Shown one piece after another: positions 55,851 through 64,000 of a DNA stretch of 64,000 nt. Positions within the stretch are counted from its first letter, which is position 1. Every line of letters begins with the position of its first letter. The translations under genes were made by a program, and so were the position numbers. The DNA comes from Undaria pinnatifida. Its lineage: Eukaryota; Sar; Phaeophyceae; Laminariales; Alariaceae. Where the stretch lies: contig JABAKD010000024.1 in NCBI GenBank assembly GCA_012845835.1, positions 7,343,103 through 7,407,102 of the forward strand. The letters are read 5' to 3'. The notes under the pieces were generated by a model, which worked only from the letters and a program-made list of their open reading frames with translations, made no database searches and was not told where the DNA came from.

Positions 55851-56464
55851 CAAATTATTGGCTTGGATAAGGCTAAAACATACCACTATGTCTGTAAGTA
55901 TAAGCAACATTGCATATTTTCAATATTATTTTCCAAAGGTTTCTTACATTTCTGGGTAGAGTGGTACGCTGGCACAAAGACGCGTAGGTACAGTGCTCAG
56001 ATGGACGGGGGGCGGGGGGGGGGAGGGTACTCGTTGTAGACGCAAGCTACGGCAAGTTTTCCTCACCTCATACAGATCATGATCTAGGTCACATAGATCA
56101 TGTAGATCATAGAGGTCATCTAGATCATCAAGATCATCTACAATGGCTGATCCTGTATTGGCCGTTACGAGATGCTGTGCAAGATCTGTACATACATGTC
56201 GATTACAACATTCAACCTCAGAAGCATATGCTAGATCATGCAGATCGTACGACTCCGACACGGCAACGTGAGCTAGACGGTACAGATCTTTCTGAGAGGT
56301 GTACATCATCAAGTGGGGAGGGATCCATGATCTGTGTACGACGTGAATTTGTTTTACTAGAGCACTTTTACTTGTCGTTTCATCGTTCTTCATCTTGGTT
56401 AGGTACTGGGGTTGATCACTTTCCTTGCAAATAGTACGGTGTGCTGGCTTGCAGACGAAGCGCT

Positions 56465-57350
56465 ATCCAACGAGCTGTTGAAAGCACGAGGACGGATGTC
56501 GGATTTGGCAGCGGAGATCCTCTCCTGGATCAACAAAGAAAGTCGTCCTCTTAGCCTTTGCGAGTATGCACCGGTATGGAATATGAAAAGTAAACAAGGG
56601 CAGACGCGAAGCGCATCTAACGTGCAGTTTAAGCCGCGCGGACGGATGTTGGTTCATGCCACGACCGGACTGTATTTTTCGTTTGAGTTGACACTCGCAC
56701 GTCATAACAAAATATGCTGTCCAGTCGTGGTATGTACCGGTATGAAAACAAGAAAAGTAACCAAGGGCAAACACAACGCGCCATCTAACGTGCAGTTTAA
56801 GCCGCGGGGACGGACGTCGGATTTGACGGCGGAAACCCTCTCCCGGATCACTCAAGATGTTCTCCGAGATCATCGTTGGTGATCCAGGAGAGGGTTTCCG
56901 CCGTCGAATACGACATCCGCCCGAGCGGCTTAAATTAAACGTTGGACAGCGCTTTGTGTCTGCCCTTGGTTACTTTTCATGTTTTCATACCGGTACATAC
57001 CACGACTGACCCATCCAACGTGCAGTTTAAGCCGCGCGAACGGATGTCGGATTCGACGGCGGAAACCCTCTCCTGGATCACCAAAGATGTTCTCGCAGCG
57101 TTTTTTGCCTGCCCTTGGTTACTTTTCGCATTTTCATACCGGCACATACTACGACTGGGCCGTATTTCGTTTTTGTTAATAGTTGAGTTTCGCACGTCAC
57201 AACCACAAAAAATGCCGTCCAGCCGTGGTATGTACCACATGAAAAATAACCAGGGGCAGACGCAAAGCCCTGTCCAACGAGCACTTCAAACTGCGAGGAC
57301 GGGTGTTGGACTCGACGACGGAAACCCTCTCAAAGATCACGAAAGACACT
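56465..57350. repeat. Array of one repeat in alternating orientations
   Basis: A unit of about 130 bp ('cgtggtatgtaccggtatga', 'agtaaccaagggca', 'aacgtgcagtttaagccgcg', 'gacggcggaaaccctctcc') is direct at 56724-56855 and inverted at 56878-57010, separated by about 20 nt. Further partial direct (56570-56660, 57012-57095, 57215-57345) and inverted (57100-57160) pieces follow. Confidence 0.82.
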
Positions 57351-57654
57351 CGCCTGAGTTGGGTCTGTACCACACATACCCCGCACGACACGTGATGAAA
57401 AATAAAATACACTACATACAGCTGTGAGATCGAAGACTTCGTGAAAACTCACATTTGCAAGCGGTGCGTGATGCTCCGGTCGCGGCGCGTGTTCAGGATA
57501 TAGGTCGGCGACCCCCTTGGAACTACAGTGTAGCTTGTCCAGGGTCACCAGGGTGATGTTAATCAAGCTTTGCACGGAAACTACGTCACCCGTTTTAGAG
57601 GGATATAGGTTATTATTATTTCCAGGTGATTGATATTGCCATAATAACAGCATA

Positions 57655-57925
57655 TATACAGTAGGATCTATACGATCTACACGATCTACATTATTTATAT
57701 TATCTATACAATCTTTATTATCTACATGATCTATATGATCTATATGATCTATATTATCTATATTATCTACCCAATCTGTACGATCTAGATGGTCTAGATG
57801 ATTTAGATGGTTCAGATGATATATATCATCTATATCATCAATATCATTTATATCATCTATATGATCTATATGACCTATATGATCTATATGATCTATATGA
57901 TCTATATATCGTGATCTATCCGAGA
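57655..57925. repeat. 'gatctatat' tandem repeat
   Basis: About 270 bp of degenerate 9-bp units such as 'gatctatat', 'tatctatat' and 'gatctacac'. A related 'gatcat' region is at 56060-56330. Confidence 0.92.
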
Positions 57926-57989
57926 TGTGAAGTAACTTACGGCTCGAGATGACAAAAATACGAGGTTTTCACAACAAACACTTGTTTGG

Positions 57990-58210
57990 TCATTTTTTGC
58001 AGGACTTGTCACGGGTCCCGCCACGGGTCGGGTAAGCAGGAATTAAAAACACCTCACGGGTCGATCCGGGTCGGGCCAGGTCAGGAGGTGGTCGAAAATG
58101 CCACGGATTGGGTTGGGCCGGGTCGGGTCAGGAGATTTTTCAAGTGTGATACGTCGGGCCGGGTCTCGCCCTGACCCGATCCGTCCCGCGATATGTGATT
58201 CGACCCGGCA
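57990..58210. repeat. GGGTC-type repeat segment upstream of exon 18
   Basis: Built of 'cgggtcgggcc', 'gggtcaggagg' and 'cacgggtc' pieces, like segments at 12650, 45810, 46245 and 59590. It ends about 40 bp before the exon 18 acceptor. Confidence 0.85.
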
Positions 58211-58251
58211 AAATCCCTGATGGCTTGTTATTGTTTTCTGGACGTGGGCAG

Positions 58252-58332
58252 GTGATGAAGTCGATCATCGCGTTCTACACCAAGGCCAAGGCGCATGTGC
58301 AGCTCTCCGACTTTTACGACGCCTGCGCACAG
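58252..58332 (+). CDS. IFT140: IFT140 exon 18
   Basis: Twenty-seven codons, residues 803-829: VMKSIIAFYTKAKAHVQLSD then FYDACAQ. Human [20 protein letters not shown] and FYDACAQ align residue by residue. The acceptor is 'cgtgggcag', the donor CAG|gtatga, phase 0 at both ends. Confidence 0.97.
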
Positions 58333-59087
58333 GTATGATATGACGTCGGGAAACAAACGCGAAAATCGCGATGCTTGCTGCGGTAGACTTTTGGGGTAGG
58401 GGTGTGGAGCTCACCCTCAAGCCAAGAACCTTGCAGGAAAAAAAACAATCGTTGGTACACCTGTCTACCCTAGCGTGCATCTAATAAATGCGCTGTATGA
58501 GCGTCATCATCGATCACTTATAAAATCGTTCCCAGAAAGAACAGAAGGAGAAAAAAAAAAGCAAGGGGAACTGTTGTGGTATCGCCTCTCTCCCGCTGCG
58601 TCGTTTTGATTTTATAGCAGTTGTCCCCTTGATGGCTGGCAGGCGTTTGTCGCCTGCCTGAACGAACGGGTCCGCCCACCCTCCGGTCAGAAGGTATCTG
58701 GCGGACAGCAAGCAGCTAATGCCAGATATGTAACACCCAAGCAACCCTCGTGTAAGTCACCATTACAGAGCCAGAGGCACCCCTGCATGGCATTAGTCGG
58801 TCCCTAGATCCCTACTGCCCAAACACTACCACACTGGCGTCGTCGGCAGGACTGCCAAAATACTACTACGCTGGCGGGTTAGGCAGAACTACCCAAAGGC
58901 TACTAGGCGTCGTCGGCACGACTGCCCAAATACTACTACACTGGCGTCGCCGGCAGGACTGCCCAATACTACTACACTGGCATAGTTGGCAGTACGGCCC
59001 AAATACTATTAGTACTTCATAAACCGAAAAAAAAAGTGCGATGGATATTACATGCATGCGTGCATGCCGCTTATGTTTGGGTAACAG
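58333..59087 (+). other. Intron 18
   Basis: Phase-0 intron of 755 bp. It contains four to five tandem units of about 40 bp with 'tactactacactggcgtcg' and 'cggcaggactgcccaaa' (58820-59010). Nothing else is recognised. Confidence 0.85.
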
Positions 59088-59221
59088 GTGGAAATTGACG
59101 AGTACCGAGACTATGAAAAGGCTTTGGGCGCTCTTAACGAGGCCGTCAAGCAGCTCACGAAGGCCGGCCCTGCGGGAGACAAGCTCACGCAGCTCACCAA
59201 GAGGGTTTTCCTTGTCGAAAG
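59088..59221 (+). CDS. IFT140: IFT140 exon 19
   Basis: 134 bp, residues 830-874: VEIDEYRDYEKALGALNEAV then KQLTKAGPAGDKLTQLTKRV and FLVE, plus the first two bases of Arg. It matches human [20 protein letters not shown] and the following charged helix to MALVKR. The donor is AAAG|gtgacg with two leftover bases (AG), so this is the first phase-2 intron in the window. Exon 20 supplies A, making AGA (Arg), and continues FVQARR like human FIQARR. Confidence 0.95.
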
Positions 59222-59659
59222 GTGACGATAGGAAATCATTTTCGCGGTAGCAAACAACATCCATTAGATTCTAAAAATCGGTGTATGATTTTTCGTGGGG
59301 TAACAAAACGATGCATCCGGGTTGTAAAATTAAAATCGGTGCAGTTTTTTTGTTGTACTACTGGGAAAGTATTAACGGGTAAAAAAACTTGTGAATCCGA
59401 GTTTCAAATCGATGCAATTTTTTTTCAAAAAACTGGTCCCACTTCGGGTTTTAAATCGTTGTCCGCTAGGGGTATGGTTTGAGCGTGACACAGACGCCAG
59501 GGATTTCTACTGCCAGGTACGGTCTCGGTGCATCTATTTTTTTAGGACCTCTATACCCCACGCAAAAGCTGAGGGCTTTTCACGGGTCAGATTCCTTCTC
59601 GCGGGTCGGGTCAGGCCAGGGTGACCCGACTCGACCTTACCAGTGAGATTTGAAAACCT

Positions 59660-59835
59660 CTTGATCAGACCCGACCCGACCCGACCCGACCCGACCCGAC
59701 CCGACCCGACCCGACCCGACCCGACCCGACCCGACCCGACCCGACCCGACCCGACCCGACCCGACCCGACCCGACCCGACCCGACCCGACCCGACCCGAC
59801 CCGACCCGACTCGACCCGACCCGACCCGATCCAAT
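59660..59835. repeat. (CCGAC)n pentanucleotide satellite
   Basis: More than 30 consecutive CCCGA/CCGAC units (GGGTC on the other strand), framed by degenerate units. The G-rich strand is the template here. It looks like an expansion of the motif dispersed in other GGGTC segments. Confidence 0.97.
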
Positions 59836-60070
59836 CCGAGCCGAGTCGAGATATTTCGAACACCTTCTGACCCGCGGGCCGGATTATCGGGTGGGGTTAT
59901 TGACCCGTGAAACGCTCCCATTTCTTGGAGAAAAATGAAAAGTGCTACCTGGTACTCTGCACGTACCCGACGAAAAAAAAACTCATGGCCTGGCTAGCTA
60001 GGTATACGACGAAACAAATATAGCAAAACAAGAAAATAAGGTTAATTTCGAACGGTTTTCTTTGGGTTGA

Positions 60071-60146
60071 CCGCCTCTACAACTGGAAACCCGTTTTTTA
60101 ATTACTTGGCGTTAGTATAGGGAGGGGTTTCGGGGCTCTGAAGGGG
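60071..60146 (-). mobile_element. Family B element, inverse, decayed target site
   Basis: Carries 'acaactggaaaccc', 'agtatagggaggggtttcgg' and 'ggctctgaagggg'. The flanks are 'ttga' and 'tcaa', one change each from TTAA. It sits between 'ttgggttga' and 'tcaaggagccccgtcatcag', the same position in family A at which the copy at 54135 inserted. Confidence 0.72.
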
Positions 60147-60764
60147 TCAAGGAGCCCCGTCATCAGGAAACACATTTGCGTCTCATCTCCGAGAGTGCTG
60201 CCTGTATTTGTAGCACATTTTTTGTTGTTGTTGTCACACCACGGGCTATAGATACACACTGGATACCCGCGACCATATGGGTTCAGTTTGCCCATTGGAT
60301 CATTTCACTTATTTGTGCGCCTTCCTTCATGTATAGTGCGGGTTAGGTGGGAAAGTGCGGCCATTTTCCGGACAATTTTTGATCTCATTTTCTCCTAGGG
60401 CTCCAGCACCTTTGTGTGACCACGGGCTCTAGATTTTTTCAAGAGTTAATGTGAGAAAACAACAACAACAACAACAACACAGAAGTAGGGTTTCAGCATA
60501 ATTGAGGGGAAAAAATCAGAACGTCTCCCCGTACCCTACTGTGACACAGGCAGAGGGGTCGACGCCCCCCGTCCCCTCCCCCCCCCCGCAAAAACATGCA
60601 TCTCACGCCGTCGGTCAAATCACATGGCCGAAGTGCTCAACGAAAAAAAAACAGTGCGATGTACCAAACCTACGGGGGGGGGGGGGTGTACTCGATATTC
60701 ATGCATGGCCACAGCCGTAAGACCATAGACCGGGGGGTACCCCATTTTTTTGCGTTACCGGGTT

Positions 60765-60962
60765 TCAGCCACTCTCACGAGTGACTCTGTACCTCGCGGA
60801 TGGAAACGTTTACAGTAGGCGATTTTGTTTGATGCGGCGTAGCAAACCGTTTTCACTGAGGATTCATGTCGCAAAATTAAAAACAGCGCGAAAGCTACAA
60901 AACGCAAGAGGAACAGGGGGCGCGGGAGGGGGGGGGGTTACGCTCACGCGAGTGACCCCAGG
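60765..60962. mobile_element. Family L miniature element, copy 3
   Basis: From 'cagccactctcacgagtgac' to 'gctcacgcgagtgacccca', with a G-run near the right end as in copies 1 and 2. Confidence 0.6.
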
Positions 60963-61076
60963 TCACTGCAAGAACAAAAATGCCTCAAAAGTTTGGTGCA
61001 AACCCACGTTGTATCTCAATCATATGGGGCGGTTTGTATGAGCTGCTGAACCCCGCCATATATGAAAAACGTCGGG

Positions 61077-61560
61077 AGCTATCCCGCGCCAGGGGTGCAG
61101 CGGATGTTTCTAAGAAGTTTCTGAGCTCCTGACATTGTTAGGAGCCGCAATACCTCTCACGAAACATGACCTCCCCAAGACGACTTCCGCTCGCGAAGCG
61201 TGCTACACAATATAGAGGTGCACCACTTTTTTCTTAATACTACCCCTCAATTTGGGAGCTTAAGACCTCTCTTAAGGCAAAAACCGATTTGGAGAAAAAA
61301 TAAAAGCTGCTACCAGACGAAGAACCCCATGGCTTAAATACGGAACGAAAATATCATGCAACACTTATAAGAAAGGCCTATTTTTTTTTTTTCCCGACGA
61401 TTTTGGGGTTAAGGAGCCCCGCCGTCCTTCAGAAAACGATTTTTCGCCTAAAAAAATGTACACCTCTATCGTAGCACGCGTCTCGCGCAGCCCCAATATC
61501 ACTTCTGGGCGCTAGGCCTACAGCGATAGTTCCCCGCTTGCCGAGCTCAACCGGCAAACG
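61077..61560. mobile_element. Family C fragment with nested family A
   Basis: Family C sequence 'ggggtgcagcggatgtttct' to 'cttccgctcgcg' stops at 61195 and resumes at about 61483 with 'tcgcgcagccccaatatcac'. The interruption is the family A element at 61196-61482. The right end of the C element is eroded. Confidence 0.7.
61196..61482. mobile_element. Family A miniature element, best-preserved copy
   Basis: About 287 bp. Left end 'gcgtgctacacaatatagag', right end 'cacctctatcgtagcacgcg', inverted repeats of about 25 bp. A candidate 5-bp target duplication TCGCG is present at 61191-61195 and 61483-61487. Confidence 0.82.
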
Positions 61561-61580
61561 GTAAGGAACGTTTGGACTGG

Positions 61581-61832
61581 TTCTCCGGTAACCCCCCCCC
61601 CTGAAACAAGCGATTTAACTCTTTATAACGAATGTTTCGTGGCTGCTCGACACGAGGATGGATGCTACTTATCAAAAGGCCTCCTTGTATTTTTTCTTCT
61701 TGTGCGAAGGTCTGTCGAACGGCGACGCCGGGGTTTTCAAGGGACGCCGTACTTCGAGGAGATACGACCGGGAGCTGGTTTCAAATACCGCCGATTTCGT
61801 AGGAGAACAGTTGGGGGGGCTTTACCGTAGGA
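61581..61832. mobile_element. Family D miniature element, copy 6
   Basis: From 'ttctccggtaaccccccccc' to 'gggggggctttaccgtag', about 250 bp, ending 104 bp before the exon 20 acceptor. It is open in the frame of exon 20. Confidence 0.75.
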
Positions 61833-61935
61833 CGACTCTTTGGCCGAAAAAAGGCAAGCCTATCCGCGGGATAACTCTCCCGCCCAAAACGTGCCTGGTA
61901 CCCGCCCCACCCGCGGAAAACCCCCTCGTGTACAG

Positions 61936-62115
61936 ATTCGTTCAGGCGCGACGGCTAGCAAAGGACGACCCCGACGGGATGGCGGCCATGTGTCAGCAGC
62001 TGCTGGCCAATGGAGAACTGGAGACGGCAATGAGAGCGGGGGATGTTTACGCGGCGCTGGTAGACCATTTCTTTGGGCGGGGGGATTGGCAGCAGTGCTA
62101 CTCCCTGATGGCGAG
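61936..62115 (+). CDS. IFT140: IFT140 exon 20
   Basis: 180 bp. The first base completes Arg, then FVQARRLAKDDPDGMAAMCQ, QLLANGELETAMRAGDVYAA, LVDHFFGRGDWQQCYSLMA, with two bases (AG) left over. It matches human [34 protein letters not shown] and YQTAYRFLEEM. The acceptor is 'cgtgtacag', the donor GCGAG|gtaagt, phase 2 on both sides. It forms the last helical repeats. Confidence 0.95.
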
Positions 62116-62385
62116 GTAAGTCCCCTCGCGTGAAGGCTAGAGAAGGTCTCGCGCTTGGCGGTTTTTTCTGTGGTGGCCGGTTCCCTTCTCGTAGCGGACT
62201 CCCTTGAATCGCCGGTGCATGCAATATTCGTGACAGAAGCGTAGCCCTGGGCCGGTACCTTGGCCACCAACATGTGCTTATAAACGTTTGTGTGTTGTTT
62301 GCTGGTGTGCAATCAGTATTTGAACGGGCTCCCGAGAAGATACGTAGGCGTTTCCTTCCCGGGGACGCTTCGCCAAATTTTGTTA

Positions 62386-62440
62386 CCGCAACCGAACCGT
62401 AGTGCTGGACCCCTATACCTTCGACCACCAAATGATGTAC
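62386..62440 (+). pseudogene. Exon 21-like copy 1
   Basis: 'accgaaccgtagtgctggac' then 'ccctataccttcgaccacca' parallels exon 21 'accgaggcatagttctcgac' then 'ccctacctagaccacgaaat'. In the phase-2 frame it reads NRTVVLDPYTFDHQMMYD against MRDRGIVLDPYLDHEMLV. The acceptor AG is lost ('ttaccgcaa'). Confidence 0.82.
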
Positions 62441-62877
62441 GATATATTAATAATGGCCACCAGTTTGATGGTACATGCAAGGGATGCTGGGCCGTTGTGT
62501 AGAATACTAAAAAAATCCTAGTAACTTCGATTAAACGGGTGAAGAAAAAGGCCAGCTCGTACAGCAGCTGGCTTTTACTCCTCTGTCCAATCAAGAACTA
62601 GCCTTGAACTTCGTCCATCTCCGATATCTTGACCACCAACTAACTGGTGTTTATAAACACTTTTAAAAAACGCCAGCTCGTACAGCAGCTGACTCCGTTA
62701 TCCAACTAAGAACTAGCCTTGAACTTCGGCCATCTCCGGTACCTTGACCACCAACTAACTGGTGTTTACAAACGCTAGGGTGTGTTGGTTACTGGTGCGC
62801 AATAAGTGTTTGGACGGGTTTCCGAGAGATGAGTAGGCATTTCCTTTCCGGGGACGCTTCGCCAAATTTTCTTACAG

Positions 62878-62957
62878 CAACCGAGCCATAGTACTGGACC
62901 CCTACCTTCGACCACCAAATGAATTATGTAAATTTGATAATGGACACCAAATGAACG
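62878..62957 (+). pseudogene. Exon 21-like copy 2 with both splice-site-like ends
   Basis: It follows 'tttcttacag' and, entered in phase 2, reads NRAIVLDPYLRPPNELCKFD then NGHQMN up to 'aacgtaagc', without a stop. A good acceptor, an open frame and a good donor are all present, so this copy could be included in mRNA as an alternative or cryptic exon. Similarity to exon 21 is limited to the first 15 codons. Confidence 0.7.
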
Positions 62958-63260
62958 TAAGCACACGGGATGTTGGGCCGTTTTGTAGAATAATAAATGA
63001 AAAAGAAACGAATAGCTTCGATTAAACGGGTGAAAAAAAAAGGCCAGCTCGTAAAACAGCTGGCTTTGGCTCCTCTATCCAACTAAGAACTAGCCTTGAA
63101 CTTCGGCCATCTCCGATACCTTGATCACCAACTAGCTGGTGTTTATATACGCTTGGGTGTTGGTTGCTGGTGTGCTGGTGTGCAATAAGTCTTTGGACGG
63201 GTTTCCGAGAGATGAGTAGGCGCTTCCTCCCCGGAGACGCTTCGCCAAAATTTCTTACAG

Positions 63261-63351
63261 CAACCGAGCCATAGTGCTGGACCCCTTCCTTCGACCACCA
63301 AAATTATTCTGTATCTTAATAATTGCCACCAGTTTGATCATAATATTTCAG
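63261..63351 (+). pseudogene. Exon 21-like copy 3
   Basis: It follows 'aatttcttacag'. In phase 2 it reads NRAIVLDPFLRPPKLF and stays open. It has lost the conserved DHEML part and has no clear GT donor nearby. It is the copy nearest to the real exon 21. Confidence 0.75.
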
Positions 63352-63538
63352 GGATGTTTGGCCGTCTTGCATGACACAAAAAAAAATCCTTCCGATTCGA
63401 TTAAACGGGTGAAAAAAAGCCAGCTACACACAGCAGCTGTCTTTTTTTTCTCCGCTATCCAACAAACAACTAGCCTTGAACTTCGGCTAACTCAGAGACC
63501 TTCCACCCCCTCCCCCCGCTGAACCGTTCGCAATGCAG

Positions 63539-63659
63539 CATGCGCGACCGAGGCATAGTTCTCGACCCCTACCTAGACCACGAAATGTTGGTGAGGGTCT
63601 GCGAGGAGGTCGGAGTGCCCGTGGCGGAGCTAGACCCACCAACCGCACCCCCTGCGCAG
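63539..63659 (+). CDS. IFT140: IFT140 exon 21
   Basis: 121 bp. The first base (C) completes AG|C (Ser), then MRDRGIVLDPYLDHEMLVRV, CEEVGVPVAELDPPTAPPAQ. The position and 'PYLDHEMLVRVCEEVGV' correspond to human YYVSPQAVDAVHRGLGL near the C-terminus. The acceptor is 'gcaatgcag' and the donor CAG|gtgaga (phase 0), so at least one more exon with the tail lies beyond the window. Identity is less certain than for the solenoid exons because this part of the family is variable. Confidence 0.85.
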
Positions 63660-64000
63660 GTGAGAGCTCGTTCCCAACACGTCCGCGCTATTAATAGCCC
63701 TTTTTCCCCCTGTATAAGCTCCCCCTTCCGGGCGCGGTGGGTCCGACACCTCGGGGGGATGTCGCAAGTCGGAAGAGGGCGAAAACCTCTTTTGGAAATA
63801 ATGTTTTTCAAGCAGCAGAGCTAAAAATGTGGCCGCGCGGATCTTGGGGGGGGTAGTTTTTGCGCTCTCGTTATTGACCGAGAGCTACGTGGTCGTCCGC
63901 AGATCGGAACGATGAAACAAATCGAAAGAAAAAGCGGCGCAAGCCGCGTTTCTCGTCCGTTTCTGGCCCATTTGGGGTCGGGGTCAGGGTCAGGGTCAGG
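63660..64000 (+). other. Start of intron 21
   Basis: No further exon is recognisable. The last 30 bases are a short run of 'gggtca' units reaching the window edge, which may be the start of a longer minisatellite. Confidence 0.7.

Larger units (their letters stand above)
52998..58251 (+). other. Intron 17 (GC-AG)
   Basis: Phase-0 intron of 5254 bp. Contents: family C (53347-53629); decayed exon 17 end with a GT donor (53872-53925); two family A elements, the first with a family B insertion and the second with a palindromic LTR element (53928-55491); tandem array (55560-55850); 'gatcat' repeats (56060-56330); alternating inverted repeats (56465-57350); family I arm (57405-57560); 'gatctatat' repeat (57655-57925); and GGGTC-type repeats (57990-58210). 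Confidence 0.78.
59222..61935 (+). other. Intron 19
   Basis: Phase-2 intron of 2714 bp. It contains a (GACCC)n/GGGTC block (59590-59900), inverse family B (60071-60146), a (CAA)-ended dispersed repeat (60395-60480), a family G piece (60670-60740), family L (60765-60962), family C with nested family A (61077-61560) and family D copy 6 (61581-61832). The last 280 nt stay open in the exon 20 frame. Confidence 0.78.
62116..63538 (+). other. Intron 20
   Basis: Phase-2 intron of 1423 bp, mostly three diverged tandem units (starting near 62315, 62803 and 63187) plus a partial one (62640-62775). Each full unit contains an exon 21-like segment, 'attaaacgggtgaaaaaa', a hairpin 'gccagctcgtacagcagctggc' and 'actagccttgaacttcggcc'. 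Confidence 0.85.

Noticed and set aside
56060-57925. Possible CRISPR-like array of short repeats
   Set aside because: Units are degenerate 'gatcat'/'gatctatat' microsatellites without conserved repeat and unique spacer structure, in a eukaryotic intron.
59470-59516. Exon-like segment FERDTDARDFYCQ between an AG and gtacgg
   Set aside because: Exons 19 and 20 already join exactly as in IFT140 homologues, and a 47-bp exon would break the frame. It may be chance or a remnant related to the end of exon 18.
59534-59921. RVGSG-repeat proteins on the minus strand
   Set aside because: Readings of the GGGTC pentamer satellite.

Overview
The window is eukaryotic nuclear DNA and appears to hold the 3' two-thirds of one gene. 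Twenty-one short exons on the + strand (2065-63659) join without a frame conflict into a 974-residue open reading frame. Its order and motifs follow intraflagellar transport protein 140 (IFT140), a core subunit of the IFT-A complex that drives retrograde transport and membrane-protein entry in cilia and flagella. The N-terminal exons (first propeller and most of the second) lie upstream of position 1. The last C-terminal tail exon(s) lie downstream of 64000. I identified the family from memory of IFT140 proteins; no search was run.

The organism must be flagellated at some stage, with very long introns (20 complete introns, 311-5801 bp, mean about 2.9 kb) and GC-rich coding exons. The many small inverted-repeat elements and copia-type gag remnants fit a large repeat-rich protist or algal genome, for example a brown alga or other stramenopile. 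The lineage is inference only.

Layout: exons 1-3 (2065-9549) finish the second WD40 propeller. Exons 4-6 (11524-22026) cover the propeller exit and a low-complexity linker. Exons 7-20 (25502-62115) encode the alpha-solenoid of TPR-like helices. Exon 21 (63539-63659) begins the C-terminal end. The first 18 introns are all phase 0 and the last two are phase 2. Three introns use GC instead of GT at the 5' splice site.

The introns are dense in three kinds of material. (1) Decayed copies of the gene's own exons with flanking intron sequence lie next to exons 1, 3, 4, 5, 6, 12, 15, 16, 17 and 21, so local duplication has repeatedly lengthened the gene. (2) There are families of small non-autonomous inverted-repeat elements, some nested inside each other. 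These include an 81-82 bp family flanked by TTAA and a 980-bp palindromic LTR retroelement that still shows its probable 5-bp target duplication. (3) Minisatellites, microsatellites and homopolymer C/G tracts are abundant. I found no second protein-coding gene, CRISPR array or rRNA gene, and only one decayed tRNA-like relic. The most unusual signal is the record of exon duplication inside one ciliary gene, not a defence or biosynthetic system.
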